Assembly: GCA_963930645.1 (NCBI GenBank)
Contig: OZ005650.1
Location: 235,553,688 to 235,617,687, forward strand
From: Salticus scenicus
Taxonomy: Eukaryota; Arthropoda; Arachnida; Araneae; Salticidae
Length of the DNA: 64,000 nt
Direction: 5' to 3'
How positions within the stretch are numbered: position 1 is the stretch's first letter; each line of letters starts with the position of its first letter. The translations under genes were made by a program, and so were the position numbers. Shown here piece after piece: positions 12,407 through 24,843 of the stretch. The notes below the pieces were generated by a model. That model was not told the DNA's origin. It did not search any database and saw nothing but the letters and a program-made list of their open reading frames with translations.

Positions 12407-14805
12407 AAGACTAGTTGATCCTGATTTTCAGATTCTGACGAAATTTATTTTTGGATTATCAACTTACATAATACTTATTGAATAACTTTCTAAAACAGGT
12501 AAGGACAATGTTCATCAATTGCGTTCATTTTTTTTTTTTTTTTTTTTTTTTTTTTAGTACGATAGGATTATTTCTTTCCGACAACGATTTTGCATTGTCG
12601 CCATTTATTATATTACAACTTGAATGAGCGTCTTTTATTTAAAATATATAAAGTTGAATGTTTATCATTGTATCTGTCCCAATTTTATCAAAAATTGGTA
12701 CACTTATCAATAAGGGTAAAATCTAGCTGTATTTTTTTGTTTAATCGGATAATTGATTCAAAAAACATTAAGTAAAAACTTTATCTTTTTATTTAAAAGA
12801 GAAAAAATATTGACGTCAAAATTAAATATATAAATAAGAGTATCCAGATTTTTTATGCTAAAGAAAAAAAAAACGCGCAGACTTTTTTTTTTTTTTTTAA
12901 TAATTAAAATAAAATTGAGAAAAATCGTGTTAAAGAAATAGAGCAGCTTTAGTATAGAAACCCTTTGCGAAATTTGAAATTTTGCATTAAATTAGTTCGG
13001 TCGTTTCTCGCCAAGGTCTTTACTTGTGCAATTGCCATAGCCATTTTAATTAATAGCTGAAATAATAAAAATTTAAAAGCCGTTAAGGGGCTCCTAAGCT
13101 AAAGCTACACCAAAGATTTTTTTCAAGAAATGAACGTAGTAATCGATGCTCGGGAATAAAATGAAGTTATTTCATGTCTTTATATGGAATAATAGATTAA
13201 GTCCTGTCGTAAATTAAATTTTGCTTACAAAAATACAAAAAATGCAAACAGAGTTTCCTTTTCTTATTTTCTTGTTTATAAATGGTTTTGCATCTTATTT
13301 CGTTGTTTAACGATTTTAATTGCAGTAAACATTGACATACTCGTGGAATATCATCAGACGATTACTCGTTTCTGACTTATCACTTCAGTGGCATAATTCA
13401 CAGGAGATCTCGTCATAAAATTCAACACTTTTCGCATGAGTATGGTCTCTATTTTAGTTTGTTCAGGTAAAGTAAACGTAAATGAATAATTTACTCTTGT
13501 ACTTAGATATTTAATTTTAAATAATAAGTTTAAGGACATATTTAACAGGCTCGGATAAACTTCATTAATTCATACAAATAATTTATTCATTTATTTCTAG
13601 AACTTATTTGGAAATTTCTAACTTCTCAATTACATACAATGCGAAAAGTATGTAAAGTCAAATAAATGATTCTTTGAAAATATTTTCTCAAAAGATAATT
13701 TTTCTATCAAATTGTGTTAATGAAAAATAAAATTTAAAGGAATAGTAAAAAGGTACCGCATCTGAAACTTCAGAAGAAAAGGTAGATATTTTTTAGCAAG
13801 TACCGTTTAACAATAAAAAAAAAAAAAAATTAAGAATGTAAAAATTAAATTAGAATCAGAGTAGTTTCTAAATTTTATAGCATTATTCTAATGAATAAAA
13901 AAGAAAATACAGAGAAAAATTGGAAAGTTTCAAAGTTGCCAAGTTCATTTTTTTTTTTTTTTTTTTTTTTCCGCACCGAATTTTCTGTAAAAACAAAAAT
14001 TTTCCAACATGTAATTACTTACAAATAAAAAGAAAATTATTCTTCAAAGAAATGAAGAAAAATGGGGGTGGGGTGGGGCAGGTATTCTTCAACCTAGTTT
14101 CTTGCAAACATGGGAGCCTCTGAGCACGTGCTGACTCAACGAGTCTAGTTTTAAAATAGAGGTGATAACCTTTGTGATTGAAAGAAAATAAGCGACTAGG
14201 GAACGCCAAAGGACTGGATATTTACAAATCACAATCTGTCTGTCAACTTAAATCCCCTCCAGGCCTTTAGAATCATCCTCAATGTTAGGCGTGGAGAACA
14301 TGGTTGCATCAGACTAACAGTGCTCCAGAATAAATCCTATATAGTTCGTAAGGTCCCTAAGTTTGCTTGAATCTCTCCATCACTAATTTTATAGAATATT
14401 TTTATTATAAAAATTGTCTGGAAATTTTTTTAAACAAATGTATTGCATAGTTACCAAGTCTCCCTATTTCGACGGGAGTCTTCATACCAGAAATAAATTT
14501 TTCACATCAATTTTCACTTTATTTAATACTAAAAAAATAATAAGATATTCTTCTGTTAAAAATAGTGGTGACAACTGTGATTTAAATTTTAAAGTGTTGG
14601 AAAGTATTGTAAGTATCGTATTGTTAAAAAATACTGTTGGAAAGTACTTGAAAAGAGGCGTGTCTGTACGAACCCTGTTATAAAAGTTGGAAACTAGACT
14701 TTTAGGGTACTCATCGGCTGAAAAGTGAATAATTTCAAATAAATTGTAGTACCCTGTAAATTGGCAATACAAAAGTCTAAAAAGAGCAACTGTCATCAGA
14801 TTTTT
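11762..14805. other. AT-rich non-coding DNA
   Basis: No recognisable gene. It includes a TA dinucleotide run (12361-12416) and poly-T runs near 12530 and 13950. The overlapping frames of 89-104 codons near 14.4-14.8 kb lie on opposite strands and match no family I know. Confidence 0.55.
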
Positions 14806-15060
14806 TTACTTTCTCTTACCCATAAGGTAGAGAAAGTATTGTTTTTGGGTCAAATTTTCGAACGCGAGATTTTGTTATATTTACACGTTTTCAGGTCCCT
14901 GAATACGAAAATCATGTTTTTAGCAAATGGTCTGTGTGTCTGTGTGTGTGTGTCTGTCTGTTATCAGCATATCTCAATAACAAATAGTAGTAGAAATTCC
15001 AAACTTGGTATTCTAAATGTGCATCATATACAGATGCTACAGTAAGCTTTTCGTAAAATA
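14806..15060 (+). repeat. Dispersed repeat with (TG)n core, copy 1
   Basis: Shares ACTTTCTCTTACCCATAAGG, then AGAGAAAGTATTG, TTCGAACGCGAG, TTTAGCAAATGGTCTG, a TG/TCTG run and TGCTACAGTAAGCTTTTCGT with 59709-60020. The arms of the giant inverted repeat have the same order of signals (ACTTTCTTCT, AGAAAGTATTG, TCTG run), so these are branches of one family. Confidence 0.8.
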
Positions 15061-15239
15061 GTCAATAAATAGTCAATAAATAAGTTTCAAAAAATAGTCA
15101 ATAAAAATGGCAGCAGTGAAATGCCTAGAATTTTTGTAAAAGTAAAACAGCCTTATTTGTAAAAGAAATGAAATTTCTATAGGAGTCGCAATGATTATTA
15201 TTTCTATAGGAATCGTCTTGAAACTTTGTTTTTTTAGAA

Positions 15240-16535
15240 AAAAATGTGTCCTCAAGAGAAAAACGGGACCAGTAAAAAATGAAACAAAAATCAAAGTGTT
15301 TCGGATTACCGAAACACTTTGATATTTGCGATATTTGCGATATTTATTGACTATTTTTTGGCTTATACTTTTTTGGCTTACCTTATATTGCGTTGGATCA
15401 TTCAATATTACCAACGTAAAAAGTAATGCTTTAAATGTGTTTTGGCTGTAGCATGTGATTATGAGGACTTTTTTCATTATCTGTATAAATTTTTATCAGG
15501 CTACCACATATATTCATAGGGATATAACTTTATTTTTTTTAAATTAATTTTATTTTTTTATTATTATTATTGCAAGAAAATTTCCACTTTTGAAACTATA
15601 AAACGTAGAGTATCAAACCTAGGGCAAAGCCATTTTTATGAAAATTGGCATACTATATTTGACATAGTATACTGCAATCAGAATGCAAAAATGTTAAATA
15701 TATTGCAAAACACGAGAATTTTTACTAAATAATTTTTAACTACGCATGCGCTTGCTTTTAATAAATTTCATTTTCATAATTTAATAGCCAAAAGTCTTGA
15801 GCAAATTATATGAAAACCCCAAATAGTTAAATATCGAGTAATTTCCAAAAGTTATGACAGATAGATTAAACAGATTTTCAGTTCATCGCAAAAGAAAGGA
15901 AGGTGATAAGGGGTTTTATTAATGTTTATTTACAATCAGAGAATACTGCATTGCCATTGGGCATTGATTAAATCAAAATAAAAATGTAAGGAAAACTTCC
16001 TTATGGTTTAGCTTTTATTATGAGAGAACTGAAATTCTGTTATAATGTTCCCTCATAACTTTTTGAATTTACACGATATTAGTTTTGAGTTCAACAGTTT
16101 TGGCTATTAAATTATGTAAATGAAATTTTTTTAAAGCTAGCGCATGCATAGTTAAAAAATATTTAAAAATATTCTCATATTTCGTAAGATATTTAACATT
16201 TTTGCATTCTAATTGCAGTATACTGTGTCTAATGTAGTATGCCTAATTTTCTAAAAATGTTTTTACACTGGGTCTAATACCTACATGTTATAATTGAAAA
16301 AGAGGATTTTTTTTTCCATTAAAAAAAAAAAAAAAAGTTAGTTCTCTATACATATATGTAGTAGCCTCATACAAATATATATGTACAGATAACGAAAAAA
16401 CTCCTCTTAATCACGTGCTACATCCGAAACGCATTTCATACATTACTTTTAACAGGGTGATCTAAAACATTTTGATATTTTTTAATTTTTTACTGGTCCC
16501 CTTTTCCTCTTCAGGACACAACTTTTACTGAACAA
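15240..16535. repeat. 1.3-kb inverted repeat
   Basis: The outer arms near 15242-15300 and 16465-16535 carry GGACCAGTAAAAAAT and its complement with a GTGTCCT motif. The inner arms, about 15625-15800 and 16095-16270, pair over the GCATACTATATTTGACATAG region and include the CGCATGCG word. A short perfect palindrome sits in the left arm (15296-15326, CAAAGTGTTTCGG / CCGAAACACTTTG). Part of the right flank recurs near 25.66-25.80 kb. The 134-codon minus-strand frame here lies across the palindrome and matches nothing. Confidence 0.75.
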
Positions 16536-17667
16536 TGTGAAGTACAGCATGTTCTTTACACTGTCAAAGTGTCAAAATGATTCCTAAAGAACTTTTCTAG
16601 ATATTTGACAAAACGTCTAAATTCGAAGGTTTCCAAATACTTATTGATAGGTAGTGTATTGTTGGGCATATAAATAGTTAAAGTTTAGATTTACGCTTGC
16701 CTGCCACATCTGCCTGACATTACAATACATTCATATTATACATATATTAATCAACATCTGTCTTGTATTGAGTTGTACATTCGATAATACGCATAATTCC
16801 AAAAATTTATTTTTATCTTCTTATATTTCATTTTCCATTTGTTATCCAAAAAACTTAGGAAAATTAACAAAATAACTTACTTAAAATCTTCTTAGTTCAA
16901 AGACAATTTGATTGTTTTTTCAAATTGCATCAATTCTATTTTTTCTTAAAGCCGATAAATATTAAATTGTTTTTATCAAATTACTTTTCAGCGAATAAAA
17001 AATTTCTCAAAATACCTATAGAGCTTTAAATTTATTTAAAAGGATAAAGTATGTCATACAGAAAGTCTAAGCAACTGCTGGGGTGAAATAAAAAATGCTA
17101 CATTTCCGATGCAAATATCTGCAGTTTCGAAAATCAGTTGCTGTAAAATTCAAATAGGACGCTTGGATGAATATTAAGGAACTGAAATAAGCAGTAGAGT
17201 ATTTTTCACTTCACAAAAATTCTATTTTGTTAAAAAATAAAAATTTCTTTTACGTGCTTTATCTACTTATTTCTAAATTCAGTTCACGTAGAATTATAGA
17301 AAAAGATTTAATATTTTATGTGCAAGTGTGTTAGACTTTTTTTTACATAATGGAGTTAAAAAGAATAGCTAAAATTAAAACGAATATATTATAAAAACAA
17401 GTATAAAAAGTTTTATTTGTCATTAGAAAAATTAAAATATATTTTACATTGTATCATATTCCCACATATTAAAGAAAGAGCTAACAATTATTAGTGAAGT
17501 TACTAGTATATTATAAAAAGGTTACAACATTCAAAAGTAAAACTTTGTATTTTCTGCAAAAATTATTTATTTCATTAAAATAAGTAAAAACTTCCTTAAG
17601 AAGCAATGAAATACTTCAATCATGATAAAATTTGTAAAAAAATTAAGTAAATATATAATAATGTGTC

Positions 17668-17704
<37 letters not shown>

Positions 17705-17889
17705 GCATTATTTTATATTTTCTTAGGTTGTAAATTTAATTTTTTTAAGAAATTCTCATTTAACGAAAGTAAAGAAAAAAAAATATTCACATTTTTAATA
17801 ATTATGCATTTTTCATCTATGTCTAAGAAATTGGTTTATATAAAATTAAATCACATTATTTCTATTTTAAAATGAAAATGTATGTCTTT
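16536..17889. other. AT-rich non-coding DNA
   Basis: No gene recognised. A poly-A run lies at 17673-17699. Confidence 0.6.
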
Positions 17890-18058
17890 TTAATTTAGGC
17901 TAAAAAATGGTTTTACTTTTAAAAAATCATTTGAAAGTTATATACTTAAAAGAAATCTTAATAGAAAGTTAATAATAAATAGTTGAAAGATTCTTCTCAA
18001 AATTCATCAATTAAAAAACGAATGTTTAATTTTTAATTTAGAATAAAGATTATATAAA

Positions 18059-18369
18059 ATAAATAAATATAGTTTAAAAAAACTAAAAAACACGCTTTTA
18101 AAGCACATCAAACTAAAAAGTGAAAAATAATTCTTAATATAAGCTGAAAACAATAATGAACGAAAAATACTAGTATAATTGTGAAAAAAGCTTGAGGGTG
18201 CTTCGTGCCATATTTTTCGTATATCGAGCAACCCACGCTTTTTTCACAATTATACTAGTATTTTTCGTTCATTATTGTTTTCAGCTTATATTAAGAATTA
18301 TTTTTCACTTTTTAGTTTGATGTGCTTTAAAAGCGTGTTTTTTAGTTTTTTTAAACTATATTTATTTTT
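18059..18369. repeat. Perfect long hairpin
   Basis: Arms of about 130 bp (18059-18191 and 18237-18369) are identical as reverse complements as far as I could read, around a 45-base loop. Within the arms AACACGCTTTTA (18089) and TAAAAGCGTGTT (ending 18339) face each other like element termini. A diverged direct repeat of the right arm follows at about 18366-18425. Confidence 0.88.
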
Positions 18370-18480
18370 CACTTTTTAGTTCGATGTGCTATCAAAGCAT
18401 GCTTTTTAAACTATATTTATTATTTTATTATTTATCACATAAATAGCTACACTATGTAAGTTTTTGGTTAAAATATTTAC

Positions 18481-21400
18481 ACACAATCGAAAATATCCCC
18501 ATTCAAATTGCAGACCTTTAAAACCTATCTGTACCAATTTTCAACGGCCTAACTGTATTTCTATTTGTTTTTGCTCCATAGCCCCCCCCTTACCGCCCCA
18601 CCCCCTACCCGCCCCTCCTAATAATTTTACAAATTCAAAAATATCCGCAATCGATTTGTAAGTATCGAAAACCTCTATGTACCAATTTTGAACGATCTGA
18701 CACTATTTTTATTTTTTTGCCCCCCTCCCTTCCCCCCCATCTTACCCCTCCTAATAACTTTACACAATCGAAAATATCCCCATTCGACTTGCAGACCTTT
18801 AAAACCTATCTGTACCAATTTTCAACGGCCTAACTGTATTTCTATTTGTTTTTGCTCCATAGCCCCCCCTTACCGCCCCACCCCCCTACCCGCCCCTCCT
18901 AATAATTTTACAAATTCAAAAATATCCGCAATCGATTTGTAAGTATCGAAAACATCTATGTACCAATTTTGAACGATCTGACACTATTTTTTATTTTTTG
19001 CCCCCCCCCTCCCCTCCCCCACTTCTTGCCCCTCTTAATAACTTTACACAATCGAAAATATCCCCATTCGACTTGCAGGCTTCTTAAATCTATCTGTACC
19101 AATTTTGAACGGCCTAACTGTATTTCTATTTGTTTTTGCCCCATAGCCCCTCCTTACCCCCTACCCGCCCCTCCTAATAATTTTACAAATTCAAAAATAA
19201 CCGCAATCGATTTGTAAGTATCGAAAACCTCTATGTACCAATTTTGAACGATCTGACACTATTTTTATTTTTTTGCCCCCCTCCCTTCCCCCCCTTCTTG
19301 CCCCTCCCAATAACTTTACACAATCGAAAATATCCCCATTCGACTTGCAGACCTTTAAAACCTATCTGTACCAATTTTCAACGGCCTAACTGTATTTCTA
19401 TTTGTTTTTGCTCCATAGCCCCCCCTTACCGCCGCACCCCCTACCCGCCCCTCCTAATAATTTTACAAATTCAAAAATATCCGCAATCGATTTGTAAGTA
19501 TCGAAAACCTCTATGTACCAATTTTGAACGATCTGACACTATTTTTTATTTTTTTGCCCCCCCCCTCCCCTCCCCCACTTCTTGCCCCTCTTAATAACGT
19601 TACACAATCGAAAATATCCCCATTCGACTTGCAGGCCTCTTAAATCTATCTGTACCAATTTTGAACGGCCTAACTGTATTTCTATTTGTTTTTGCCCCAT
19701 AGCCCCCTTACCCCCTCACCCCCTACCAGCCCCTCCTAATAATTTTACAAATTCAAAAATATCCGCAATCGATTTGTAAGTATCGAAAACCTCTATGTAC
19801 CAATTTTGAACGATCTGACACTATTTTTTACTTTTTTGCCCCCCCCCTCCCTTCCCCCTCTTCTTGCCCCTCTTAATAACTTTACACAATCGAAAATATC
19901 CCCATTCGACTTGCAGGCCTCTTAAATCTATCTGTACCAATTTTGAACGGCCTAACTGTATTTCTATTTGTTTTTGCCCCATACACCCCCCTTACCCCCT
20001 ATCCGCCCCTCCTAATAATTTTACAAATTCAAAAATATCCGCAATCGATTTTTAAGTATCGAAAACCTCTATGTACCAATTTTGAACGATCTGACACTAT
20101 TTTTATTTTTTTGCCCCCCTCCCTTCCCCCCCATCTTGCCCCTCCTAATAACTTTACACAATCGAAAATATCCCCATTCGACTTGCAGACCTTTAAAACC
20201 TATCTGTACCAATTTTCAACGGCCTAACTGTATTTCTATTTGTTTTTGCTCCATAGCCCCCCCTTACCGCCCCACCCCCCTACCCGCCCCTCCTAATAAT
20301 TTTACAAATTCAAAAATATCCGCTATCGATTTGTAAGTATCGAAAACCTCTATGTACCAATTTTCAACGATCTGACACTATTTTTTATTTTTTTGCCCCC
20401 CCCTCCCCTCCCCCACTTCTTGCCCCTCCTAATAACTTTACACAATCGGAAATGTCCCCATTCGACTTACTTGCAGGCCTCTTAAATCTATCGGTACCAA
20501 TTTTGAACGGCCTAACTGTATTTCTATTGTTTTTGCCCCATAGCCCCCCCTTACCCCCTACCCGCCCCTACTAATAATTTTACAAATTCAAAAATATCCG
20601 CAATCGATTTGTAAGTATCGAAAACCTCTATGTACCAAATTTGAACGATCTGACACTATTTTTATTTTTTTGCCCCCTCCCTTCTCCCCCCATCTTGCCC
20701 CTCCTAATAACTTTACACAATCGAAAACATCCCCATTCGACTTGCAGACCTTTAAAACCTATCTGTACCAATATTCAACGGCCTAACTGTATTTCTATTT
20801 GTTTTTGCTCCATAGCCCCCCCTTACCGTCCCACCCCCCTACCCGCCCCTTCTAATAATTTTACAAATTCAAAAATATCCGCAATCCATTTGTAAGTATC
20901 GAAAACCTCTATGTACCAATTTTGAACGACCTGACACTATTTTTTATTTTTTTGCCCCCCCTCCCCTCCCCCACTCTTGCCCCTCTTAATAACTTTACAC
21001 AATCGAAAATATCCCCATTCGACTTGCAGGCCTCTTAAATCTATCTGTACCAATTTTGAACGGCCGAACTGTATTTCTATTTGTTTTTGCCCATAGCCCC
21101 CCCTTACCCCCTACCCGCCCCTCCTAATAATTTTACAAATTCAAAAATATCCGCAATCGATTTGTAAGTATCGAAAACCTCTATGTACCAATTTTGAACG
21201 ATCTGACACTATTTTTATTTTTTTGCCCCCCCCCCTCCCTTCCCCCCCTTCTTGCCCCTCATAATAACTTTACACAATCGAAAATATCCCCATTCGACTT
21301 GCAAACCTTTAAAACCTATCTGTACCAATTTTCAACGGCCTAACTGTATTTCTATTTGTTTTTGCTCCATAGCCCCCCCTTACCGCCCCACCCCCTACCC

Positions 21401-23090
21401 GCCTCTCCTAATAATTTTACAAATTCAAAAATATCCGCAATCGATTTGTAAGTATCGAAAACCTCTATGTACCAATTTTGAACGATCTGACACTATTTTT
21501 TATCTTTTTGCCCCCCCTCCCCTCCCCCACTTCTTGCCCCTCATAATAACTTTACACAATCGAAAATATCCCCATTCGACTTGCAGGCCTCTTTAATCTA
21601 TCTGTACCAATTTTGTACGGCCTAACTGTATTTCTATTTGTTTTTGCCCCATAGCCCCCCCCTTACCCCCTACCCGCCCCTCCTAATAATTTTACAAATT
21701 CAAAAATATCCGCAATCGATTGGTAAGTATCGAAAACCTCTATGTACCAATTTTGAACGATCTGACACTATTTTTATTTTTTGCCCCCCCCCCCTCTACC
21801 CTCCCCCCCTTCTTGCCCCTCCTAATAACTTTACACAATCGAAAATATCCCCATTCGACTTGCAGGCCTCTTAAATCTATCTGTACCAATTTTGAACGGC
21901 CTAACTGTATTTCTATTTGTTTTTGCCCCATAGCCTTTCCTTACCCCCTCACCCCCTACCAGCCCCTCCTAATAATTTTACAAATTCAAAAATATCCGCA
22001 ATCGATTTGTAAGTATCGAAAACCTCTATGTACCAATTTTGAACGATCTGACACTATTTTTTATTTTTTTGCCCCCCCCCTCCCCTCCCCCACTTCTTGC
22101 CCCTCTTAATAACGTTACACAATCGAAAATATCCCCATTCGACTTGCAGGCCTCTTAAATCTATCTGTACCAATTTTGAACGGCCTAACTGTATTTCTAT
22201 TTGTTTTTGCCCCATAGCCCCCCCCTTACCCCCTACCCGCCCCTCCTAATAATTTTACAAATTCAAAAATATCCGCAATCGATTTGTTAGTATCGAAAAC
22301 CTCTATGTACCAATTTTGAACGATCTGACACTATTTTTATTTTTTGCCCCCCCCCTCCCTTCTCCCCCATCTTACCCCTCCTAATAACTTTACACAATCG
22401 AAAATATCCCCATTCGACTTGCAGACCTTTAAAACCTATCTGTACCAATTTTCAACGGCCTAACTGTATTTCTATTTGTTTTTGCTCCATAGCCCCCCCT
22501 TACCGCCCCACCCCCCCTACCCGCCCCTCCTAATAATTTTACAAATTCAAAAATATCCGCAATCGATTTGTAAGTATCGAAAACCTCTATGTACCAATTT
22601 TGAACGATCTGACACTATTTTTTATTTTTTTGCCCCCCCTCCCCTTCCTCACTTCTTGCCCCTCCTAATAACTTTACACAATCGGAAATATCCCCATTCG
22701 ACTTACTTGCAGGCCTCTTAAATCTATCTGTACCAATTTTGAACGGCCTAACTGTATTTCTATTGTTTTTGCCCCATAGCCCCCCTTACCCCCTCACCCC
22801 CCTACCCGCCCCTCCTAACAATTTTACAAATTCAAAAATACCCGCAATCGATTTGTAAGTATCGAAAACCTCTATGTACCAATTTTGAACGATCTGACAC
22901 TATTTTTAATTTTTTGCCTCCCCCCCTACCTTCCCCCCCCTCTTGCCCCTCCTAATAACTTTACACAATCGAAAATATCCCCATTCGACTTGCAGACCTT
23001 TAAAACCTACCTGTACCAGTTTTCAACGGTCTAACTGTATTTCTATTTTTTTTTGCTCCATAGCCCCCCCCCCTTGCTGCCCCACCTGGG
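18481..23090. repeat. Satellite: 17 copies of a ~280-bp dimer
   Basis: The dimer has two related halves of about 140 bp. Half A begins ACACAATCGAAAATATCCCC and half B begins ACAAATTCAAAAATATCCGC. Both contain a GTACCAATTTT core and end in a long C-rich tract and CCTAATAA. Half A starts at 18481, 18762, 19046, 19318, 19602, 19884, 20156, 20440, 20715, 20997, 21272, 21554, 21833, 22117, 22392, 22676 and 22963 (spacing 272-287, mean 280). There are two A subtypes: GCAGACCTTTAAAACC with CTCCATAG, and GCAGGCCTCTTAAATC with CCCCATAG. The proline-rich frames across it are a by-product of the C tracts and are not genes. Confidence 0.95.
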
Positions 23091-23455
23091 GGCTGAATTT
23101 CTAAAATTCCAGAAATTGGTTTTTAGATAGTTGCCTTAGCTATATTTTAGAGTAAAAATTTCACGTATATCTATTTTTTTCGTTTGGGATATATAGGATT
23201 ATGCGAAATCACGTTTTACGCATGTGAAATCACGTTTTGCCCCCCTCCCACCGCGCCCCTTGGGGACCGAATTTCAAAAATTCCAGAAACCGATTTTTAG
23301 ACATTTGTATTAGCTATATTTTAAAGCAAAAATTTTACGGATATCTGTTTTTTTGTTTGAGATATGAAGGATTTTGTGCAATCACGTTTTGCTCCAGGAG
23401 AAGTTACAAACAAACATACATACATACATACATACATACATACAGGTGAAGCTAA
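23091..23455 (+). repeat. Two diverged ~150-bp units and (CATA)n
   Basis: Two direct units (about 23094-23250 and 23254-23396) share AATTCCAGAAA, TTAGCTATATTTTA and AATCACGTTTTGC. A tetranucleotide run (CATA)n lies at 23411-23444, followed by CAGGTGAAGCTAAT. They sit between the satellite and the right edge of the insertion and may be the unamplified tail of the same element. Confidence 0.7.
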
Positions 23456-23729
23456 TATAAGCGTGTTAAAAAAAGAATAAATATTTAAAAAAACAGAAGT
23501 GAACAATATTTAAGAAGTTTTTTTTAAATGAAAATGGAATACAGAAGTACTTTTATTATTATTATTATTATTTAGGTTATTCTACTTTTAAAAATTCGTT
23601 TGAAAGTTTTATACTTAAAAGAAATCTTAATTAGAAAGTTAAACAATAAGCAGTTGAAAGATTCTTCTCTAAATTCATCAATTTAAAAACGAATATTTAA
23701 CTTTTATTTAAGAATAAAAATTATATATA

Positions 23730-24504
23730 AGGTAAACGCACCAGTAGTGGACACTTTAAGGACATTTCCCGGCTATTTTTTGGGTAATTTCCTTAATTTT
23801 AGAGTTTCAAAAAATAATTAATATTTCGGACCTTTACTAACTCTTTCTTAACACGACTGTATTATGAAAATTGCTTATTGTAGCATTTATATATGTAAAA
23901 AATCAAATATCTGAAGAGCTTAAAATGAGCCAGTAGTGGACACACTAAAAACCCAGTAGTGAACCCTTTTTTATTCCGGTAATGGATCCCTTTGAATTTT
24001 TGCTTTAAAATTTCAACTCTAAAATTTCTAGATTACAGAATCGTGCCCACTACTGGATCTGGCATTAATAGTCACATGAGCCAGTAGTGGACTATTTGTC
24101 ATGATGACATTTTTTGGCACCAGTAGTGGACACCCATAAAAATACTATGTGTTAACGCAAGATTTAAAAAATAGCACAATAAATGAATTCTGCATACTTA
24201 TTTTAGTCATATGAACGCAAAAGGTAGAAGAAATCAGTTAAAAATAAGCAGAGAGCGAGTAAACAAAATTTAATTTCCTTTTTCAAAGTGATAAGAAGAA
24301 AACGTCAAAATCACAAAAAGTGCAAATTGTTTTAGTTAAACTAACATTATTTTAAAACTAATGGCCGGAATTATTTTTTGTTAAAGGGTTTAACAGTAAA
24401 GGACTATAACTCCCTTCCTGAACATTGCTCGAATCTTCAGTTTTTTTAGGTAGCTTATTTTCCGGGTTTAAAATTTAAAGCGTCCACTACTGGTGCGTTT
24501 ACCT
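23730..24504. mobile_element. 775-bp TA-flanked element with CCAGTAGTGG motifs
   Basis: Terminal inverted repeats start AGGTAAACGCACCAGTAGTG. TA at 23728-23729 and at 24505-24506 is the likely target duplication. The word CCAGTAGTGGAC or a near copy recurs inside in both orientations (near 23740, 23931, 24050, 24081, 24119 and 24484). This is typical of transposase-binding sites in non-autonomous DNA transposons. A TA duplication suggests a Tc1/mariner/pogo mobiliser. There is no useful coding frame. Confidence 0.85.
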
Positions 24505-24812
24505 TATATAGATATTAAAAGTGAGAGAGAGAGAGAGAATAAAAGTTAAAAAAAATAGAAGTGTACAATATTTAAGATTTTTTTTTTTTTTTTATGAAAA
24601 TGAAATACAGTAGTATTTTTTAAATTTAGGTTAAAAAATGATTCTATTTTTAAGAAATCATTTGAAAGTTATACACATAAAAGAAACCTTAATTAGAAAG
24701 TTAAACAATAAGTAGTTGAAAAATTCTTCTCTATATTCATCAATCTAAAAACGATTATTTAACTTTTATTTTAAAATAAACGTTATATATATAACATATA
24801 TATATATACATA

Positions 24813-24843
<31 letters not shown>

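Larger units (their letters stand above)
18060..23468. mobile_element. 5.4-kb insertion carrying the satellite
   Basis: This block interrupts the ~300-bp array. Near the left edge is AACACGCTTTTA (18089) and at the right edge TAAGCGTGTT (about 23456-23465) preceded by (CATA)n and CAGGTGAAGCTAAT. The same terminal words bound the elements at 28428-28784 and 29439-29786. The flanks AATAAATATAG...TTTAAAAAAAC (left) and AATAAATATTTAAAAAAAC (right) are similar, which may be a long target duplication or chance in AT-rich DNA. Single-insertion status is inferred from the array flanks. Confidence 0.55.

Noticed and set aside
14414..14796. Overlapping frames of 89 and 104 codons on opposite strands
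   Set aside because: Mutually overlapping, AT-rich, no motif; most likely chance.
15073..15477. 134-codon minus-strand gene
   Set aside because: It lies across a palindrome of a 1.3-kb inverted repeat, has low-complexity composition and resembles no family.
18464..22721. Many proline-rich frames of 60-130 codons in a row
   Set aside because: They are translations of the C-rich satellite, recur in all copies with frameshifts, and have no start or stop conservation.
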